A stretch of DNA of 44,042 nucleotides. Origin: Candidatus Nanohalarchaeota archaeon. GTDB lineage: Archaea; EX4484-52; B79-G9. Where the stretch lies: assembly GCA_030634545.1 (NCBI GenBank), contig DAOWAN010000004.1, forward strand, positions 1-44,042. Reading direction: 5' to 3'. Below, one piece after another: positions 40,620 through 44,042 of the stretch. The notes under the pieces were generated by a model. The model made no database searches and had not been told where the DNA came from. It saw nothing but the letters and a program-made list of their open reading frames with translations. Position numbers and translations under genes: made by a program. Positions within the stretch are counted from its first letter, which is position 1. The number at the start of each line of letters is the position of its first letter.

Positions 40620-42814
40620 AGTTGATTCCTCCTTTGAGGCGTATGAATTATTTCCCTAATAGATTGGGCGATTCCATCAAGAATTATATCTTCTTGTGTT
40701 GTTAATCTTGTAGAATCATTCATCGTATTTGAGGCAATTACGATGGTCTTAAAACTTTCAAATATTTGCTGTAATATTTCTGGATTTGATTTAACTTTAG
40801 ACATTTTTAGAAACTCAAAAATTCTAAGAAAATATTCTATTGTGATGAAACCAAATTTATAATCTACATTGAATTTTGGACTACTTTGCCATGTTGTTCT
40901 TGCAGACGGATTTAATGAGTTACCTATTTTACCTCTACAAATAACGAACACCCCAGAATTACTTTTTGCTAATCCTTCTGCTAATGTGTATGTGAATATG
41001 TATCGAACGACTTTGTCAAATTCTCCTTGAGATATTGATTGATGCTGTTTAGAATCGAACAAATAATTCTCTCCCAATACGGTTAAATAACCATCTGGCG
41101 CACTTTTTCCACCAATTAAAAGATAGTTTCGATAAATAAACTTTAGAAGAATGTTTAAATGTTTTTCAACTATAACTCCTGCTTTTTGTGCAGTCATTTC
41201 AGAATCTATTACTTCCCATTTTTCACAATACTTCTCCAAAAATGTATAAGAGTTATTTGCTTCTTTTTCTAAAACTAAATTATATTTGTTTTTCAAATAC
41301 AGTGCCACACTTCTACATATAGTTTTAAGTGCTGATTCTTTTTTATCATCCAATATTTCTCCAATAATTTGTGAATAGTTAATATAAGGAATGACTATAG
41401 AGGTCGTTTTATCAATGTCCCGGACATCGGGATAAAATATGACATTGTATGTTCCGATATCGTTATTCCGATTATCGATAATTCTAATTCGCATAGATTG
41501 TCTGTCTTTATGGTCTATGAATACTTTTTCTATTTTATAATCGAATTTGTCAATAGTTGTTTGTTGATTTTCTAACTCAATCAAAACTTCATTTTTGAAA
41601 TTTTGCATTTCTGATTCATTTAATGTGATTTCATCCTCTGTTCCCAGAATTTCTTTTTCAATCAGTTTCGCAATCACCCTATTTTCTGGGTCTATTTGCA
41701 TAAGTTTCGAGTAAGAGGTATTCAACGAACCAATATTGTAGAAAATGTTGTTAATATAATATTCTGAAGGTAGCTCATATGCTTGATTATTGAAATGAAG
41801 TCCTTGTGCTTCGAAAAATCCTTTTATTTCGGTTTTAATATCAGGAGTCAACCTGCTATTTGAGTTAAATGAAATCATAAACTTTACAGACTTATTGTCT
41901 CCTACTGTCTTTAAGTTTGTTTCTACAGTGAAAATGAAATCATAGCTTTTGTTACCTATGAGCTTTGAATAAATGAATTGTATTTTTTTGAACGATATCA
42001 AGTCCATTTTTGAACTCATAAAGAAATCAGAATCTATAAGTTCATCAAAATCTATGAGTTCTCTAAGTCCAATATTAAAATAGATTGATGAATTTGAAAA
42101 TATTGCCTTTTTTATAAAAACTCCTTTGCGTTTTAAGTTTTCAAAATAAGACTTTATGTCTATTTTGAGGTTGTTCAGATGATCTTGAACAAATTCTTCT
42201 ATAATTACTTGGTCTTCATTTTCTCCAACTGATTTTTTGATATTATTAAAAAAGGCATTACGTCTAACTTTAGATGAGATATTTACCGAAATTTTATCTC
42301 CTTTGATACACACTAAATTGCTCGGATATTCTTTTAATTCTTTAGGCTCATAATAGGATGCATTTACAGAATAAGTGTTCGTAGCGGGTATTACTAATCG
42401 ATAACTATTATCCGCCGATAAATTAACAACCTCTTCTCTTTCTTCAAACGTAGTCCGCAGATAATCGTTTAATAAATCTCTATTGGTAATCTTCATAGAA
42501 TCATCTTCTACAAAAATATAATCAAATTTTATTTGTTGCATTTCAATAATCATGTTTTTAAATGATTCATCAGAGGTCATGTTTACTTCAATAGATGATT
42601 TAAAGCAAGAATTGAAGAATTCAACAAAAAAAATCCAGAAAGATTCATCTTTATAGTTATCTCCAAGTGCATTAAAACGTCGAATAATTTCTGTTTTGGT
42701 CAATCTTTGATTTTCTATAACTCGCCTAACATTTTCAAGAATTTTCTTTCCATCTTTATCATGTAATAAAGAAGGGATTACTTTTTTTTCAAGGGTTATT
42801 TTGTTAATTTCCAT
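40616..42814 (-). CDS. 732-aa uncharacterised protein with PD-(D/E)XK-like C-terminal domain
   Basis: I do not recognise the whole protein. The first 550 residues are alpha/beta with no TM segments or ATPase motif. Near residue 570-620 there is a nuclease-like signature: EKHLNILLKF, then GGKSAPDGYL and YLFDSKQHQSIS, which fits E...PD...D-x-K of the restriction-endonuclease-like fold, followed by FDKVVRYIFTYTLAEG. It overlaps hsdS by 4 nt, so it belongs to the type I R-M operon. Possible roles are an extra nuclease of the restriction complex or a defence gene placed inside the operon. The start ATG 42814 has GAGGATG nearby. Confidence 0.65.
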   Translation of the reverse strand: MEINKITLEKKVIPSLLHDKDGKKILENVRRVIENQRLTKTEIIRRFNALGDNYKDESFWIFFVEFFNSCFKSSIEVNMTSDESFKNMIIEMQQIKFDYIFVEDDSMKITNRDLLNDYLRTTFEEREEVVNLSADNSYRLVIPATNTYSVNASYYEPKELKEYPSNLVCIKGDKISVNISSKVRRNAFFNNIKKSVGENEDQVIIEEFVQDHLNNLKIDIKSYFENLKRKGVFIKKAIFSNSSIYFNIGLRELIDFDELIDSDFFMSSKMDLISFKKIQFIYSKLIGNKSYDFIFTVETNLKTVGDNKSVKFMISFNSNSRLTPDIKTEIKGFFEAQGLHFNNQAYELPSEYYINNIFYNIGSLNTSYSKLMQIDPENRVIAKLIEKEILGTEDEITLNESEMQNFKNEVLIELENQQTTIDKFDYKIEKVFIDHKDRQSMRIRIIDNRNNDIGTYNVIFYPDVRDIDKTTSIVIPYINYSQIIGEILDDKKESALKTICRSVALYLKNKYNLVLEKEANNSYTFLEKYCEKWEVIDSEMTAQKAGVIVEKHLNILLKFIYRNYLLIGGKSAPDGYLTVLGENYLFDSKQHQSISQGEFDKVVRYIFTYTLAEGLAKSNSGVFVICRGKIGNSLNPSARTTWQSSPKFNVDYKFGFITIEYFLRIFEFLKMSKVKSNPEILQQIFESFKTIVIASNTMNDSTRLTTQEDIILDGIAQSIREIIHTPQRRNQL

Positions 42815-42884
42815 AATTTAACATCCTCATAACAGTTTGCATTTTTTTGTAAGATTCTTTTCTTTTAATTGTTTCAGTCATCAT
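42804..42884 (-). CDS. Possible 26-aa coupling ORF
   Basis: Not in the ORF track. ATG 42884 overlaps the TGA of the AlbA_2 gene, and the TAA (42804-42806) lies 11 nt inside the 732-aa gene. The product would begin MMTETIKRKESYKK. It fills the only gap in the operon and could couple translation of its neighbours. It may equally be a chance frame; no family is known. Confidence 0.25.
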   Translation of the reverse strand: MMTETIKRKESYKKMQTVMRMLNYGN

Positions 42885-44042
42885 TCTAAGACCACCCAAT
42901 GACCGCCTTTGGCAAAGCCCACTCTTTTAATAATTCCTTTTTCTTTTAATTTGAAAATATTATTTTCTATTGCTGTTTCACTAATTCCTATATCTTTGGA
43001 TAAATTGACTATAGATATTTCTTTGTTGTTTTTCATTAAGATTATTATTTTTAAAGAGTTTTCACCCAACTTTTCACCCAACTTTTCACCCAACTTACTA
43101 CCAACCATACTTAATAATTCATTTCTTGTAATTGTTGATTTTTCTCTTATTTTTGTAACTGTTTTTTCTTTGTATTTGAGTTCTACCTCCTTTTCTATCC
43201 CTATCTCTTTTCGTTTAAATGTTACTAAGAAAAAATCACTTATCTCTTCAAATTTTGTTTTTGGTTCCAGTCTTCTAATCTTTTCAATGCCGGTCCCCCA
43301 TTTTTCAATAAACTCAACATTGTGAAAAATATCGGCAATTAATGGATTTCTTCTCTCGGAAATAGATTTACTTAAAATATCTTTAATGCTTAATCCAGCA
43401 TATAATCTCCCTGGATTTAAAATTTCTACTTTATTTTCAAAAATTGCAATTTGTACTTCTTGAGGAATTAAATAATCCCTGTGGCAAAATGCATTAATTA
43501 TTGCTTCTCTAAACGCTTCTTTGTTTATTTCTGGAACATCAACTCTTCTTAATCCATCTAATCTCATTCCAACATTAATATGTTGTAATATATACTGCTC
43601 TGCCTGATTTATTAATTCAAAGAGGTCTCCGTTAAAATCAGTCATATCTAACGGCGTACTTGCTTTGTTTTCTCCTAAGAATGTTGCGCATCTAAGATTT
43701 AATAAACGGAAATACTTAGATGGAACTTTGCCAAATAAAACTATTGATGCGTTTGTTAATTTATTATCTCTGATTAATTCCAACTTTTCAAGAGCCTCTT
43801 TTTTTGAGGTATATTTTAAATGAGCATCTTTTACATAGGATTTTAATTTACTTTCAGAAATATCTGTCAAAGTAAACTTATTATCTGTTTTAGAATCCCA
43901 TAAGAGCTTATCTTTATTGTTTTCAAGTATCAGTTTTTCTAATTCTGATTTAGATAAAGGTCTATCTTCATCAGCTATTCGTTTATATGTTCTTCCATAC
44001 GCAAAGTATGGAACATTTTCTCCTTCAAATTCAATAACTACA
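42881..44042 (-). CDS. AlbA_2/COG2865-type putative DNA-binding regulator (partial)
   Basis: The frame is open to the window edge; the track's start (TTG 43870) is internal. Upstream of it the frame encodes FAYGRTYKRIADEDRPLSKS, typical of the Schlafen AlbA_2 domain end. Then come the ATPase-like region with VDVPEINKEAFREAIINAFCHRDY and NPGRLYAGLSIKDIL, and near the C-terminus the repeat KLGEKLGEKLGE and a winged helix (NLSKDIGISETAIENNIFKLK). The family is annotated as transcriptional regulators or RecG-like proteins and is frequent in type I R-M operons. The N-terminus lies beyond the window. Confidence 0.8.
   Translation of the reverse strand, partial: VVIEFEGENVPYFAYGRTYKRIADEDRPLSKSELEKLILENNKDKLLWDSKTDNKFTLTDISESKLKSYVKDAHLKYTSKKEALEKLELIRDNKLTNASIVLFGKVPSKYFRLLNLRCATFLGENKASTPLDMTDFNGDLFELINQAEQYILQHINVGMRLDGLRRVDVPEINKEAFREAIINAFCHRDYLIPQEVQIAIFENKVEILNPGRLYAGLSIKDILSKSISERRNPLIADIFHNVEFIEKWGTGIEKIRRLEPKTKFEEISDFFLVTFKRKEIGIEKEVELKYKEKTVTKIREKSTITRNELLSMVGSKLGEKLGEKLGENSLKIIILMKNNKEISIVNLSKDIGISETAIENNIFKLKEKGIIKRVGFAKGGHWVVLE
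43061..43096. repeat. Three tandem 12-bp repeats encoding KLGE
   Basis: TTCACCCAACTT occurs three times in a row within the AlbA_2 gene and gives the peptide repeat KLGE. The unit is four codons, so changes in copy number keep the frame. Such repeats are known linkers in this protein family. Confidence 0.75.

Noticed and set aside
1-44042. CRISPR arrays, rRNA or tRNA genes
   Set aside because: I saw no array of regular repeats, no cloverleaf with TTCRA-type arm and no rRNA segments on either strand. The only short tandem repeat in a gene is the three-copy KLGE repeat.

Overview
This 44 kb window is archaeal. It carries an uninterrupted block of archaeal information-processing genes (a GINS subunit, L44e, S27e, aIF2-alpha, Nop10, a PAC2-type proteasome assembly chaperone and RNA polymerase subunit K). 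It also has PurP, NurA, an RPA-like protein, class III signal-peptide pilins and TATA-box promoters. Many first genes of a unit have a TATA element about 25 nt before the start codon, so they look leaderless. Internal genes usually have a GGTGAT-type Shine-Dalgarno (SD) 3-5 nt before the start. The lineage cannot be fixed from sequence alone; a DPANN or euryarchaeal genome, possibly metagenome-derived, would fit.

Layout. 0-5.2 kb: the tail of a transposon-associated small gene, glutamate dehydrogenase, an MBL-fold hydrolase divergent from a small coiled-coil protein, a DEAD-box helicase with an RG/S-rich tail, and a restriction-endonuclease-like gene broken by one extra T, preceded by a 46-aa ORF. 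5.2-8.1 kb: a membrane-anchored winged-helix protein with a cluster of ACTATATGGA-type sites upstream, a MoxR ATPase without a normal start codon, and a coiled-coil protein. 8.2-9.9 kb: two tandem copies of a cassette (62-aa one-TM protein, then type IV pilin-like protein, then hairpin terminator). 10.1-13.3 kb: the translation/transcription/replication cluster; rpoK and rps27e are absent from the ORF track. 13.4-20.7 kb: a three-gene envelope operon (polytopic YIP1-like protein, signal-anchored protein, giant alpha-2-macroglobulin). The macroglobulin keeps its thioester motif and has six membrane segments inserted in its middle.

20.9-23.9 kb: DUF3795, alpha/beta hydrolase and methyltransferase genes, fairly AT-rich, then a secreted coiled-coil protein. 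24-34.1 kb: RPA-like, TraB-like, nucleotidyltransferase, YkgJ-type cysteine cluster, a CBS protein with a ribosome-hibernation-like C-terminus, PurP, an unknown protein, NurA interrupted by one in-frame TGA, a phosphohexomutase, and two paralogous microproteins (41 and 39 aa) sharing KEVDRINK. 34.3-44 kb: an AT-rich defence island on the minus strand, with stop/start overlaps between most genes. In transcription order it holds an AlbA_2/COG2865 protein (cut by the window edge), a 732-aa protein with a probable PD-(D/E)XK domain, HsdS, a HEPN-type protein with an in-frame TGA, HsdR, and a YgjP-like metallopeptidase. HsdM is not in the window.

The most unusual signals are: two otherwise intact genes each split by one in-frame TGA that separates functional motifs; the MoxR gene with AUA or AUC as its apparent start; two divergent gene pairs that share a single TATA element at equal distance; the macroglobulin with a membrane-domain insertion; and the expanded type I restriction island with its uncharacterised 732-aa nuclease-like member.
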